Positions 13,861 through 23,010 of a stretch of 23,120 nt of DNA are shown one piece after another. Source of the stretch: Atopobiaceae bacterium (GTDB lineage: Bacteria; Actinomycetota; Coriobacteriia; Coriobacteriales; Atopobiaceae); contig JAFWLX010000214.1 of the NCBI GenBank assembly GCA_017510875.1, positions 1 through 23,120 of the forward strand. The letters are read 5' to 3'. The position numbers and the translations under genes are program-made. The first letter of the stretch is position 1. The number at the start of each line of letters is the position of its first letter. The notes beneath the pieces were generated by a model. That model ran no database searches and was not told the origin of the DNA. It saw only the letters and a list, made by a program, of their open reading frames with translations.

Positions 13861-16313
13861 TCCTTGGCAGGTGCTGGGCCCTTGTAGCGCAGCGCAAGCA
13901 TTGTCATGTCGTCAAACTGAGGTGCATCTCCTGCAAAATCGTCCACGTCGTTGCGAACTGCCTCGCAGAGCCGCTCTACGCTCAGATTGGCACTCCGATT
14001 GAGGATATCAATCAGCCGCGTGTCTCCATACTGCTCATCATTGGAGTTCATGGCCTCCACCACACCATCGGTATACAGGTACAGTATGTCGCCGGGTGCC
14101 ATTTCCATCTCGCTCACGCGATAGCGAATGCCTGGCATACAACCCAAAATGAGGTTCTTCTTCATCTTAAGCAGCTCGAATCCCTGTCCGTCATGCTTGA
14201 TGGCGGGCGGGTTGTGACCTGCGTTGGCAAAGCGGATGTTACCCGTCTCCAAATTGATAACACCCATCCACGCCGTCACAAACATGTCTGCGTCATTACC
14301 CTCGCAGAGCTGATCGTTAGCCATTGTGAACACTTCATCCACGTCGGCTCCCGTATCAATAAGGCTCCTGATGGCGGTCTTTGCCCGCATCATGAACAGT
14401 GCCGCAGGAATGCCCTTACCGCTTACGTCTGCAATTAGAAATGCCAGGTGCGTATCGTCAAGCAGATAGAAGTCGTAGAAGTCTCCACCCACCTCCTTGG
14501 CCGCACGCATGGAGGCAAACAGGTCAAATTCCTTGTGCTCGGGATACGGTGGGAACACATGTTGTAGCGCTGACTGCTGAATGGCCTGGGCGTATCCCAG
14601 CTCGCGGTTGATGCGCGCAGCCTCGGCGGCAATGGCATCGCGAAGAGCGGCAACCGTACTGTTGATGTCGTTAGAGAGCGAGGCAAACTCGGTACTGTTG
14701 CGCACGTCCACCTCTACGTTGAGGTTTCCGCCGGTAATCTGTCCCAGCCGGCCGTTTACCTGCCAGATGCTGCGCACCACCACGCGCTTGATAAGCAGAT
14801 AGATTGCCGCAAAGATGGCCGCAAACACCACGATCTCGATGAATGAGGTCACGAGCAACGCTAGGTCGGCTGCCAGATTTGCCTCTTCGGTAGGAAGAAG
14901 CGCCGCCACGCGATAGCCCTCAACAGAGCTGGCAAGCGCATAGCAGGGCACGCCATTGAGCGAAATCTCGAACACGGCATCCTCGCCAGCGGCATCCGAA
15001 GCGGCAAGCAGGTCGTTGACCGTCTGTGTGGTTAGCTTGACGCCCTTGCGCGAGTAGGCAACCGATCCGTCCTCTGATATGACCACAATGGCGCCCTCAT
15101 GACCCACATGCCTGCTGGCAACCGCCGCACGCACCTGCGTTTCTAGGTCATCAAGAAAGGTAGTGCTGTCATAGCCAACCTGCACAAAGCCGTCCGAGAT
15201 GCGCCTGCCCGCATACTTGCGCCACACGTTGGCGTCATAGGCCATGGGCTGGTACTCCTGCACCAGATAGGTTGACCTTCCACTGGGCAACAGCTCGAGA
15301 AACGCTGCCGACTGCTCGCCCGAGGACATGTCAAAGCCCTCATATTTCTTCTCGCTACTCTTTGCGATGATGCCGTGCGAGTCAATCACATGAATCTCGG
15401 ACACGTCAAGCGATTCAAGCAACTGTTGAATAGTCTCGTCGCTTGCCGCCGAGACAGAGGGAATGGCAGAGGCAACCCGCCTTGTAAGGGATAGGAGGTT
15501 CTCATCCGACGCATCTTTGATGTCGTCACTCACGTCGCTAAGGGCAAGCTCCAAGGTCTCGCGGGTTTGGGACTTGGCAAGGTTTCCCTGAAGAAGGCCC
15601 GTAAACCCCATGGTGACAAAGAAGCCCAAGACAACCACACCAAGCATGCCTAGCTGCACCTTCTGCGAGATGTCCAGAATGCCCCTCTCGCGTCGTAGGC
15701 CCTCGCCACAGGCGAGGGCAATAGCCACTCCCGCAAGCGCAACCGCAAGGGCGTTGCAGGTGACCATAGGTATGGTGCAAACCCTTACCACCTCATAGGC
15801 AAGCACCGCGTGGTCAAGATTGGTAAGGAATATGAGCAGCAAATGGAGAACCTCGGCAACCATGCCAATGGAAAACGCCATAGGCCAGCTTGGCTTGCGC
15901 TCGTCAAAGAGGTAGCGATTCAGGAGGGCGGCGTACAAGCCCGACAGGGCCGTTGCCAGGCTGCACCCCAGGCGCGTAAACATACCCCTGCCCCACAACA
16001 CCGAGAACCAGCGTTCAATACCGCCTATGAGACCGGCAATGATGCCCGCAGGCCCACCAAAGTACAGGCCCGCCACAATGGGAGCGGCATCACGCACGTT
16101 CATGGTTGCGCCATGCGTGTTTATGCCCATCTCTGTGCCCATGATGGCTATGAGGCCAAAGATAACACCGCAGGCTATCTGCCAAGGCCAATAGGATGCC
16201 TCACCAAGCTTGGTACGGCGTATAAGAACCGTCAGCGCGGCGCTAACCGCCGCCGGCAAAAGCGTTGCAAAGGCAAACTGAACAACGACGCGCACGCCTT
16301 CTAGATCGGCCAC
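13857..16313 (-). CDS. Membrane-bound SpoIIE-type serine/threonine phosphatase with LytS-like sensor
   Basis: I prefer the GTG at 16313, which follows GGAGGAG (16318-16324). An in-frame ATG at 16334 adds 7 residues but lacks a ribosome site. The 818-residue protein starts with a 5TM receptor domain of the LytS/YhcK type (about 8-205), including DAAPIVAGLYFGGPAGIIAG. A further membrane helix, an extracytoplasmic Cache-like sensor region (about 248-478), a second helix at 486-510 and a HAMP-like linker follow. The catalytic PP2C/SpoIIE domain occupies 595-812: VGGDFYDF has Asp611, IADVSGKG has Asp629, AGHNPP follows, and FDDMT has Asp801/802, the expected metal ligands. Such proteins usually dephosphorylate STAS anti-anti-sigma factors in partner switching; no STAS protein, anti-sigma kinase or sigma factor is nearby. 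The TAG stop lies in the right arm of the fold-back element. Confidence 0.9.
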   Translation of the reverse strand: MADLEGVRVVVQFAFATLLPAAVSAALTVLIRRTKLGEASYWPWQIACGVIFGLIAIMGTEMGINTHGATMNVRDAAPIVAGLYFGGPAGIIAGLIGGIERWFSVLWGRGMFTRLGCSLATALSGLYAALLNRYLFDERKPSWPMAFSIGMVAEVLHLLLIFLTNLDHAVLAYEVVRVCTIPMVTCNALAVALAGVAIALACGEGLRRERGILDISQKVQLGMLGVVVLGFFVTMGFTGLLQGNLAKSQTRETLELALSDVSDDIKDASDENLLSLTRRVASAIPSVSAASDETIQQLLESLDVSEIHVIDSHGIIAKSSEKKYEGFDMSSGEQSAAFLELLPSGRSTYLVQEYQPMAYDANVWRKYAGRRISDGFVQVGYDSTTFLDDLETQVRAAVASRHVGHEGAIVVISEDGSVAYSRKGVKLTTQTVNDLLAASDAAGEDAVFEISLNGVPCYALASSVEGYRVAALLPTEEANLAADLALLVTSFIEIVVFAAIFAAIYLLIKRVVVRSIWQVNGRLGQITGGNLNVEVDVRNSTEFASLSNDINSTVAALRDAIAAEAARINRELGYAQAIQQSALQHVFPPYPEHKEFDLFASMRAAKEVGGDFYDFYLLDDTHLAFLIADVSGKGIPAALFMMRAKTAIRSLIDTGADVDEVFTMANDQLCEGNDADMFVTAWMGVINLETGNIRFANAGHNPPAIKHDGQGFELLKMKKNLILGCMPGIRYRVSEMEMAPGDILYLYTDGVVEAMNSNDEQYGDTRLIDILNRSANLSVERLCEAVRNDVDDFAGDAPQFDDMTMLALRYKGPAPAKE

Positions 16314-16360
16314 AGCTCTCCTCCGTTGGATCATGTGTTGAAAAAGGCAACCACAGAAGG

Positions 16361-16366
16361 ATTATA
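16361..16366 (-). promoter_or_regulatory. Probable -10 element of the phosphatase gene
   Basis: On the minus strand this reads TATAAT, 47 bases upstream of the GTG start at 16313. No convincing -35 box is seen. Confidence 0.45.
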
Positions 16367-16418
16367 CAAGCCAGAGCAGGGTAATAGTCGGCGGATAAGG
16401 ACTTATTCGCACGTCGTG

Positions 16419-16432
16419 GCACGTGAACGTGC
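16419..16432. promoter_or_regulatory. 14-bp palindrome upstream of the phosphatase promoter
   Basis: GCACGT and ACGTGC flank a 2-base centre (GCACGTGAACGTGC). It lies about 50 bp upstream of the phosphatase -10 and downstream of the ABC operon terminator, so it is a candidate operator. No regulator is known. Confidence 0.3.
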
Positions 16433-16474
16433 GCGATTAACGCAGACGCAAGTAAAAAGCCAATGTCCTTATGG

Positions 16475-16508
16475 ATGGGGAACGGCCCCCTTAGAGACCG
16501 TTCCCCAT
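16475..16508 (-). terminator. Terminator hairpin after the ABC exporter operon
   Basis: ATGGGGAACGG (16475-16485) pairs exactly with CCGTTCCCCAT (16498-16508) around a 12-base loop. It begins 31 bases after the stop codon of the minus-strand ABC gene. A T-run on the minus strand occurs only about 17 bases further on, so it is likely but not a perfect intrinsic terminator. Confidence 0.6.
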
Positions 16509-16539
16509 GCAAGAACTATGAGTGCTCGTGTACCTGACG

Positions 16540-18579
16540 CTATTCCAGCTCGAAGGCGCCAGTGTAAAGCTGGTAGTACGTACCCTTCTTGGCGATGAGC
16601 TCGTCGTGGGTGCCACGCTCGATAATGCGTCCGTGGTCAAGCACGATAATCACGTCGGAGTTACGCACGGTGGAGAGGCGATGCGCAATCACAAACGTGG
16701 TACGTCCCTCCATCAGCGCATCCATGCCGCGGCTCACAATCTGCTCGGTACGGGTGTCGATGGAGCTTGTGGCCTCGTCCAAGATCATGGCCGGCGGATC
16801 GGCAACAGCCGCACGGGCAATGGAGAGCAGCTGCCGCTGGCCCTGAGAGAGGCTTTCGGCATTGTCGGTAAGCATGGTCTGGTACCCCTCGGGCAGACGC
16901 TCGATAAAGCTGTCAGCACCTACCAGCTTGGCTGCCTTGATGCATTCCTCATCGGTTGCCTCAAGGTGCCCATAACGGATGTTGTCCATGACCGTTCCGG
17001 TAAACAGGTTCACGTCCTGAAGGACGATACCCAGCGACTTGCGCAGGTCGCCCTTCTTGATCTTGTTGATGTTGATGCCGTCGTAGCGGATCTTGCCGTC
17101 GGCAATGTCATAGAAGCGGTTGATAAGGTTGGTGATGGTGGTCTTGCCCGCACCGGTGGCTCCCACAAAGGCAACCTTCTGTCCGGGGAAGGCGTCGAGC
17201 GAAATGTTGTGCAGCACGATATGGTCGGGCACGTAGCCAAAGTCAACGTCGTCGAGAATGATGTCACCCATCACCGGCATGTAGTCAACTGTACCCGTGG
17301 CCTTGTGCGGGTGCTTCCAGGCCCAGGTGCCCGTGCGGTCGTGACGGTCAACCTCGCCCAGTATGTTCTCCATGGCGTCATCGAAGCGCACGCGCACCAG
17401 CTCTACGTAACCCTCGTCCTCCTCGGGCAGCTCGTCAAGCAGCTGGAAGATACGCTCGGCACCAGCAAGTCCCATGACCACAAAGTTGATCTGGTGCGAA
17501 ATCTGGCCAATGGATCCAGCAAAGCGCTTGGTAAGGTTGAGGAAGGGAATCACGATGTCGATGGAAAGAATCATGCCTGAGATGCAGGGATTGGGAATGC
17601 CCAGGGCCAAGAAGATGCCACCAGCAAGGGCCACCACCACGTAGGCCAGGTTGCCCAGGTTCATAAGAATGGGGCCCAGCACGTTGGAGTAGATGTTGGC
17701 CTGCTTGGCCGCCTCAAACAGCTCGTCATTGACCTCGTCAAACTGCTCCTGCATCTGACGCTCGTGCGTAAAGACCTTGATGACCTTCTCGCCGTTCATG
17801 GCCTCTTCGGCAAAGCCCTCTGCACGGCCTATGGCATGCTGCTGTGCAAGGAAGTACTTGGCCGACTTGCCACCCATATAGCGCGTGAACCAAGCCATAA
17901 AGGCAACCATCACCAAGACCACGCAGGTCATGGGAATGAAGTACCACAGCATGATGCATACGATCGATACCATGGAGATGGACATGGTTAGCAGGTTGGG
18001 CAGAGCCACGCCCACCAGCTGACGCAGGGCATCAACGTCATTGGTGTAATGGCTCATGATGTCGCCGCGCTTGTTTTGGTCAAAGAAGCGGATGGGCAGC
18101 GTCTCCATGTGCGCAAACATCTTGTTGCGCAGCTTCATGAGGGTGCCCTGCACCACAAAGGCAGAGAGCTGCGTCTGGGCAATCTGGCAGGCAAGCGCTA
18201 TGGCATACACCGCAATGAGCAACAGGGCAATGCGCGAGATCTCGGGCTTGGCCGCCAGCCAGTCGCCTGACTGCCAAGTGCGCGTCACCACCTCGATGGT
18301 GCGCTGCAAGAAGATGGAGGGAAGCGTGGAAAGTGCAGACGAGGCAATGATGCACAGGATCATTGCGGTGAACTGCGCGGGATAGAACGACATGATGAGC
18401 TTGACGGTGCCCTGGAAGACCTGCATGGGGTTAGAGGCGCGCTTGCCGCGACTCCCCTTGCCCGGCACGCCTTGGCTGGTGTCAAACTTCTGCCCTGGCG
18501 CAGGTGCGTTCTTAAGACGTGCGGGGTCGTTCAAAATCTTGCGCTCGGCAGCGGTGAGTTTCTCCTTATCCTTAGGCAT
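16540..18579 (-). CDS. ABC exporter half-transporter, catalytic subunit (permease-ATPase)
   Basis: I choose the ATG at 18579, preceded by AAGGAGG (18589-18595); a GTG at 18588 adds 3 residues. The 679-residue protein has an Arg/Lys/Pro-rich cytoplasmic N-terminus of about 50 residues. A six-helix exporter membrane domain (about 58-370) follows, with the FFDQNKRGDIMSHYTNDVDALR coupling region. Then comes a nucleotide-binding domain with Walker A GATGAGKT (473-480), Q-loop VLQDVNLFTGT, signature LSQGQ (577-581, Gln for the usual Gly), Walker B ILDEATSS (catalytic Glu602) and switch His633. It pairs with the upstream gene, overlapping its stop codon by 8 bases, which indicates translational coupling. 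Heterodimeric exporters of this type move drugs, lipids or peptides; the substrate is unknown. Confidence 0.93.
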   Translation of the reverse strand: MPKDKEKLTAAERKILNDPARLKNAPAPGQKFDTSQGVPGKGSRGKRASNPMQVFQGTVKLIMSFYPAQFTAMILCIIASSALSTLPSIFLQRTIEVVTRTWQSGDWLAAKPEISRIALLLIAVYAIALACQIAQTQLSAFVVQGTLMKLRNKMFAHMETLPIRFFDQNKRGDIMSHYTNDVDALRQLVGVALPNLLTMSISMVSIVCIMLWYFIPMTCVVLVMVAFMAWFTRYMGGKSAKYFLAQQHAIGRAEGFAEEAMNGEKVIKVFTHERQMQEQFDEVNDELFEAAKQANIYSNVLGPILMNLGNLAYVVVALAGGIFLALGIPNPCISGMILSIDIVIPFLNLTKRFAGSIGQISHQINFVVMGLAGAERIFQLLDELPEEDEGYVELVRVRFDDAMENILGEVDRHDRTGTWAWKHPHKATGTVDYMPVMGDIILDDVDFGYVPDHIVLHNISLDAFPGQKVAFVGATGAGKTTITNLINRFYDIADGKIRYDGININKIKKGDLRKSLGIVLQDVNLFTGTVMDNIRYGHLEATDEECIKAAKLVGADSFIERLPEGYQTMLTDNAESLSQGQRQLLSIARAAVADPPAMILDEATSSIDTRTEQIVSRGMDALMEGRTTFVIAHRLSTVRNSDVIIVLDHGRIIERGTHDELIAKKGTYYQLYTGAFELE

Positions 18580-20542
18580 CTGCCTCACCTCCTTCCAGAA
18601 TCGTATCGCTTAGGGCGGACATCTCCCGCTCGGCAGCCTGGCCGTCGGACGAGCCACTGCGCAGAGAATCGGGGGTCACGCCACCGCGCTCGGCATGCAC
18701 ATGGACCTCGTCCTTGCCCAGAACCACCACGTCGGCGGGATCGTGCGCGTCGGCATTTGCATCGTGGCTTGCCTTGTTCTGCGTGAGGTACACCTCGCGG
18801 TAGATTTCGCTCGTATGCAGCAGCTCCTCGTGGGTGCCCACGGCCGAAATCATGCCCTCGTCCATCACCACGATGCGATCGGCGTCTTCTACCGAGCCGG
18901 TGCGCTGGGCAATGATGATCTTGGTGGTCTCGGGAATGTAGCTCTTAAATCCCTCACGGATGAGCTTGTCGGTCTTGGTGTCAACGGCGCTGGTAGAGTC
19001 GTCCAAAATAAGAATCTTGGGCTTCTTAAGCAGGGCACGGGCAATGCACAGGCGCTGCTTCTGACCACCCGAGACGTTGGTGCCACCCTGCTCGATGTAG
19101 GTGTCGTAGCCATCGGGGAACGACACCACAAACTCGTGGGCCTGCGCCAGTTTGCAGGCCTCTATCAGCTCCTCGTCAGTGGCGTTCTCGTTACCCCAAC
19201 GCAGGTTGTCCTTAATGGTACCCGAGAACAAGACGTTGCGTTGCAGCACCACGGCCACCTCGTTGCGCAGGGTGTCCATGTCGTAGTCGCGCACGTCAAT
19301 GCCTCCCACGCGTACGGTGCCCTTGGTGGCGTCATACAGGCGGCTGATAAGCTGGATGAGCGACGACTTTGACGAGCCCGTGCCGCCAATGATGCCAATG
19401 ACCTCACCACTCTTGATGTGCAGGTCTATGTCATGCAGCGCATAACGACCGCCCTCGGGATGATAGGAGAAGCTCACGTTGTCAAAGTCAACCGAGCCGT
19501 CGGGAACCTCGTACACGGGGCGCTCGGGGTTGGCAAGGTCGGGCACCTCTAACAGCACCTCGCAGATGCGCCGCGAGCTCTCCTCGGCCATGGTGATCAT
19601 GACGAACACCATCGAGAGCATGTTGAGGCTCATGAGCATCGAGAAGCCGTAGGTGATGAGCGCCGACATCTGGCCCACCTGCATGGCCTGGCCGGCCGAG
19701 CTGACAATAGTCTTGCTGCCAAAGTAGATGACAAAGGTGTAGATGGTGTCCACGGCAAAGGTCATGAGCGGCTGGTTCCAAGCCAAGATGCGCTCGGCGC
19801 CCCAGAAGTCTTGGAAGACCTCACCGGAGGCCTTCTCAAACTTCTTCATCTCGTACTCCTCGCGCACAAAGCTCTTGACCACACGGATGCCGGTCACGTT
19901 TTCTTCCACGCTGGCGTTGAGCGCATCGTAGCGCTTGAAGATGCGGCGGAAGATGGGCATGACGGTACGCGCAATGCCAAAGAGGCCAAAGCCCAGGAAG
20001 AACGAGACGATGACGTAGGTAATTGCCATCTTGCCACCAGTAATGAAGGCCATGGTGGCAGCAAAGATGATCATCATGGGGCCACGGACGGCGGTGCGAA
20101 TGATCTGCAGATAGGCCATCTGCACGTTCTGGATATCGGTGGTAAGACGCGTGACCAGCGAGTTTGTGCTAAAGCGGTCGATGTTGGAGAAGCTGAAGCG
20201 CTGGATGGCCGCAAACATGTCGTGACGCAGGTTACGTGCAAAGCCCGTTGAGGCAATGGAGGCCGCAATGCCGGCAATGGTGCCACAGGCTAAGCTCACG
20301 CAGGCAAGCAGCGCCAGCACGGCGCCGTAGCGCGCGATGGTTGGGATATCGCATCCCGCGCTCATCTGGTTGAGCAGTCGTGCGGTAATGAACGGAATGG
20401 AGCATTCGATGATGACTTCCCCCAGCACGAAGACCGGCGAAATAATAGAGTTGCGCTTGTTCTCACGGATGCTGTTGCCAAGCGTCTTGAATATCTCGCC
20501 TAGCGACAAATGCTGCATGGTCTTCTCGTCTTGTTGACTCAT
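18572..20542 (-). CDS. ABC exporter half-transporter with degenerate ATP site
   Basis: The start is ATG 20542, preceded by GGAGAGGAGGG on the minus strand; the longer reading frame to 20581 lacks such a site. The 656-residue protein has a six-helix membrane domain (about 30-320) and a nucleotide-binding domain. This contains Walker A GGTGSSKS (386-393), signature VSGGQ (490-494), Walker B ILILDDST, and AQRTGS where the H-loop should be. The catalytic glutamate is therefore Asp515 and the switch histidine is Gln546, the hallmark of the degenerate half of a heterodimeric exporter. Its canonical signature would serve the consensus site completed by the partner's Walker motifs. It ends with a charged tail of about 65 residues rich in Asp, His and Ala that most homologues do not need. 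First gene of a two-gene operon. Confidence 0.93.
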   Translation of the reverse strand: MSQQDEKTMQHLSLGEIFKTLGNSIRENKRNSIISPVFVLGEVIIECSIPFITARLLNQMSAGCDIPTIARYGAVLALLACVSLACGTIAGIAASIASTGFARNLRHDMFAAIQRFSFSNIDRFSTNSLVTRLTTDIQNVQMAYLQIIRTAVRGPMMIIFAATMAFITGGKMAITYVIVSFFLGFGLFGIARTVMPIFRRIFKRYDALNASVEENVTGIRVVKSFVREEYEMKKFEKASGEVFQDFWGAERILAWNQPLMTFAVDTIYTFVIYFGSKTIVSSAGQAMQVGQMSALITYGFSMLMSLNMLSMVFVMITMAEESSRRICEVLLEVPDLANPERPVYEVPDGSVDFDNVSFSYHPEGGRYALHDIDLHIKSGEVIGIIGGTGSSKSSLIQLISRLYDATKGTVRVGGIDVRDYDMDTLRNEVAVVLQRNVLFSGTIKDNLRWGNENATDEELIEACKLAQAHEFVVSFPDGYDTYIEQGGTNVSGGQKQRLCIARALLKKPKILILDDSTSAVDTKTDKLIREGFKSYIPETTKIIIAQRTGSVEDADRIVVMDEGMISAVGTHEELLHTSEIYREVYLTQNKASHDANADAHDPADVVVLGKDEVHVHAERGGVTPDSLRSGSSDGQAAEREMSALSDTILEGGEADA

Positions 20543-20574
20543 GCGCACCCTCCTCTCCTGACAAACCCCTCCGG

Positions 20575-20602
20575 TGTCCAATCAAACGGTTGGACATGTC
20601 CA
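20575..20602 (-). promoter_or_regulatory. Candidate operator of the ABC exporter operon
   Basis: Three half-sites alternate in orientation: TGTCCAA (20575-20581), TTGGACA (20590-20596) and TGTCCA (20597-20602). The last two form the perfect 12-base palindrome TGGACATGTCCA (20591-20602). The cluster lies 33-60 bases upstream of the exporter start codon, probably at or just after the transcription start. This is where a TetR- or MarR-type repressor would bind. No regulator gene of that kind is in the window. Confidence 0.45.
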
Positions 20603-20710
20603 CGAACCTTTTATATGAACTGATTATTTCACGATACCCCTCAAAATGGTACCGAGAACGTTACCTGTAAGGGAACGGTAAGCCGTCAGCAGCCACTGGC
20701 GCTTAGGGGC

Positions 20711-20716
20711 TACAAT
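20711..20716 (+). promoter_or_regulatory. Probable -10 element of the two-component operon
   Basis: TACAAT at 20711-20716 lies 25 bases upstream of the preferred start at 20742. No -35 hexamer fits at the right spacing, as expected for an activator-dependent promoter. GAACG is directly repeated at 20656-20660 and 20673-20677. Confidence 0.4.
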
Positions 20717-20741
20717 GGCTGTATGCGAAACGGAGGCTGCC

Positions 20742-21416
20742 ATGGTCTACTACGTTGAGGACGACGTCAACATACGGGAACTCACCATCTACGCGCTGAG
20801 CCAAGCGGGCATTGCCGCAAAGGGCTGCGCGGATGACGCGGAGTTTCGCCGCGCATGCGCCGAGCAAAGGCCCGATGCGGTGCTGCTTGACATCATGCTG
20901 CCCGACACCGACGGGCTAGCCATTCTTGCCCGGATCAGGCACACAAAGGAGCTGCGCGACGTACCGGTGATGATGCTCACCGCCAAGGATTCCGAGCTTG
21001 ATACGGTGCGCGCCCTTGATGGAGGCGCCGACGACTACCTGGCAAAGCCCTTTGGCATGATGGAGATGGTCAGCCGCGTGCGCGCGCTCATGCGCCGCTC
21101 GATGCGTAACACGCAGGAGTCTGCCACCTGCCTTGAGGTGGGACCCGTCAAGCTCTGGCCCTCGCGTCGCACGGCAACCCTTAACGACGAGCCCATCTCC
21201 CTCACCATGCGCGAGTTTGACCTGCTTGCCTTTCTTATGCGCTCGCCAGGAGAGGTGTTCTCGCGCGAGACCCTGTTGCGGCGCGTATGGGGTTGGGACT
21301 TTGATGGGGGTTCGCGCACGGTAGACGTGCACGTGCAGACGCTTCGCTCCAAACTTGGCGAGCACGCTGGGCTCATACAGACAGTGCGCGGCGTTGGATA
21401 CAGGATGCGAGGGTAG
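20742..21416 (+). CDS. OmpR/PhoB-family response regulator
   Basis: The start at 20742 follows CGGAGG (20731-20736) and gives a normal receiver N-terminus, MVYYVEDDVNIREL. A longer frame from 20715 would begin inside the -10 box. The 224-residue protein has a receiver domain with the acidic pair Asp7/Asp8, phosphoacceptor Asp50 (LLDIMLPD), Thr80 and Lys102 (AKPF). A C-terminal winged-helix DNA-binding domain (about 130-222) follows, with LTMREFDLLAFLMRSPGEVFSRETLLRRVW and TVDVHVQTLRSKL. It acts as a transcription factor activated by the downstream kinase. The context, a PhoR-like kinase and then a Tat-secreted protein, suggests phosphate control, but the family is broad and the stimulus is unproven. 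Confidence 0.93.
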   Translation: MVYYVEDDVNIRELTIYALSQAGIAAKGCADDAEFRRACAEQRPDAVLLDIMLPDTDGLAILARIRHTKELRDVPVMMLTAKDSELDTVRALDGGADDYLAKPFGMMEMVSRVRALMRRSMRNTQESATCLEVGPVKLWPSRRTATLNDEPISLTMREFDLLAFLMRSPGEVFSRETLLRRVWGWDFDGGSRTVDVHVQTLRSKLGEHAGLIQTVRGVGYRMRG

Positions 21417-21419
21417 CGG

Positions 21420-22853
21420 GTGCTGCGCGCACAGGCTAAATCGCAGGCTACCCTGGCCGACCGCATGTTTGCGACCCTGCTGACCATCTCGGTCATCTCG
21501 GCCACCATAGCTACGGTGGCCTCGGCGTTTCTGCACCAGGCTACCATCATGGGTGAAGCTCTAGGCGAGCTGGGCCATGAGTGCGACGTGATTGCCTCCA
21601 CACTCAACGCCTCAACCAACGAGGTGAGCGAGCTTGAGTCAATTGAGCTGGGCGAGATGCGCGCCACTCTGGTAAGCCCCGACGGCGTGGTGCTCTATGA
21701 CAGCTTGGTAGAGCCAGGGCAGCTTCTTGAGCACAGAAACCGCCCCGAGATTGTGGCGGCCAACAAGTCAGGAACCGGATCGTCAGTGCGCGCGAGCGAC
21801 ACCTTGGGAAACGTCAGCCTCTATCAAGCACGGTTGCTTGACTCGGGCAATGTGCTGCGCCTCTCGGTTGACCGCGCCAGCGTCTTTGTCATCCTCCTGG
21901 GTGATCTGGGCATTCTTGGCGTGGTGCTGCTTGGGCTCGTCATCCTGTCATGGGTGGCTTCGCGCAAGCTGGCGTCGCGTCTGGTCAAACCCATACTGCA
22001 GATTGACACGGTGGACCTCACGAGCACAGCCCCCTACGAAGAGCTGCAGCCCCTTACCAACCGCTTGGCCGAGCAGCAGGCCGAGCTTGTGCGTCAGATG
22101 GAAGACCTGAGAAGTGCCGACTCCATGCGCCGCGAGTTTACCGCCAACGTGACTCACGAGCTCAAGACGCCCATCGCATCAATCATGGGCGCAAGCGAGC
22201 TTCTACGCGACGGCTTTGTGCTTGAGGAGGATGTACCCGACTTTGCGGCACGCATCAACAACGAGTCGCAGCGGCTCTCTGCATTGGTAAGCGACATCCT
22301 CACCCTCTCGCGCTTGGACGAGTCCGAGCGACTGCAAAACCAGGATAGCTTTGGCACCGCTGAACCCGTGGACTTGCTTGCCGTGGCACGCGACGTGGAG
22401 AGCCGGATGGCGGGACGCGCCGACAGCGCAGAGGTCACCCTGCAGGTAGAGGGGACCTCGCAGGTGGTGGTAGGGTTCCCGCATATCGTAGACGAGCTGG
22501 TAGCAAACCTGTGCAGCAACTCCATCCGCTATAACAAGCCTGGTGGACTTGTGCGCATGTGGGTGGGAGAGCTGGAGGGGCACCCCACCATACAGGTAAG
22601 TGACACGGGCATTGGAATCCCGCAAGAGGCCCAGTCAAAGGTGTTCGAACGCTTCTATCGTGTGGAGACTTCTCGCTCGCGCGCAAGCGGTGGCACAGGA
22701 CTGGGGCTGGCCATTGTCAAGCATGCAGCCACCTTACACGGCGCCGACGTGACGCTTGAGAGCGAGGTGGGCAAGGGCACAACCGTCACCATCTGCTTCC
22801 CCAAGCCCACGCGAGCGATTCCCGCCGGACTGTCAGGAGACAGGCAGGCATGA
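21420..22853 (+). CDS. Sensor histidine kinase (PhoR-like)
   Basis: The GTG start at 21420 comes 3 bases after the regulator's stop codon, with GAGGG (21409-21413) as ribosome site; the in-frame ATG at residue 16 has none. The 477-residue protein has a membrane helix at about 18-38 and an extracytoplasmic domain at 40-150. A second helix spans 155-180, followed by a short linker. The HisKA domain has TANVTHELKTP with His246. The ATPase domain has VANLCSNSIRYN, DTGIGIP and GTGLGLAIVKHAATLHG. The order and motif style match PhoR-type kinases, which phosphorylate PhoB-type regulators. It is translationally coupled to the regulator. Confidence 0.93.
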   Translation: MLRAQAKSQATLADRMFATLLTISVISATIATVASAFLHQATIMGEALGELGHECDVIASTLNASTNEVSELESIELGEMRATLVSPDGVVLYDSLVEPGQLLEHRNRPEIVAANKSGTGSSVRASDTLGNVSLYQARLLDSGNVLRLSVDRASVFVILLGDLGILGVVLLGLVILSWVASRKLASRLVKPILQIDTVDLTSTAPYEELQPLTNRLAEQQAELVRQMEDLRSADSMRREFTANVTHELKTPIASIMGASELLRDGFVLEEDVPDFAARINNESQRLSALVSDILTLSRLDESERLQNQDSFGTAEPVDLLAVARDVESRMAGRADSAEVTLQVEGTSQVVVGFPHIVDELVANLCSNSIRYNKPGGLVRMWVGELEGHPTIQVSDTGIGIPQEAQSKVFERFYRVETSRSRASGGTGLGLAIVKHAATLHGADVTLESEVGKGTTVTICFPKPTRAIPAGLSGDRQA

Positions 22854-23010
22854 CAGGGGCAACCCTGATGTTTCATCACTCCCCCACTGGAAGCACACAG
22901 ACAAGCCATAGTTTCATCCAGTGACCATGGCACACACGACCGTTGGCAGATGGAGACAGAGATTTCCGTTCCATTTCAGGAATGCGGGTATCCTTTTGTA
23001 AATGGAGTTG

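Noticed and set aside
13624..13887. 87-codon frame across the fold-back element
   Set aside because: It is produced by the GC-rich inverted repeat, and fragments of the same sequence appear in frames of the other arm, so it is a repeat artefact rather than a gene.
16522..17580. 352-codon frame antisense to the ABC exporter gene
   Set aside because: Overlaps conserved Walker motifs on the other strand; no independent evidence of coding.
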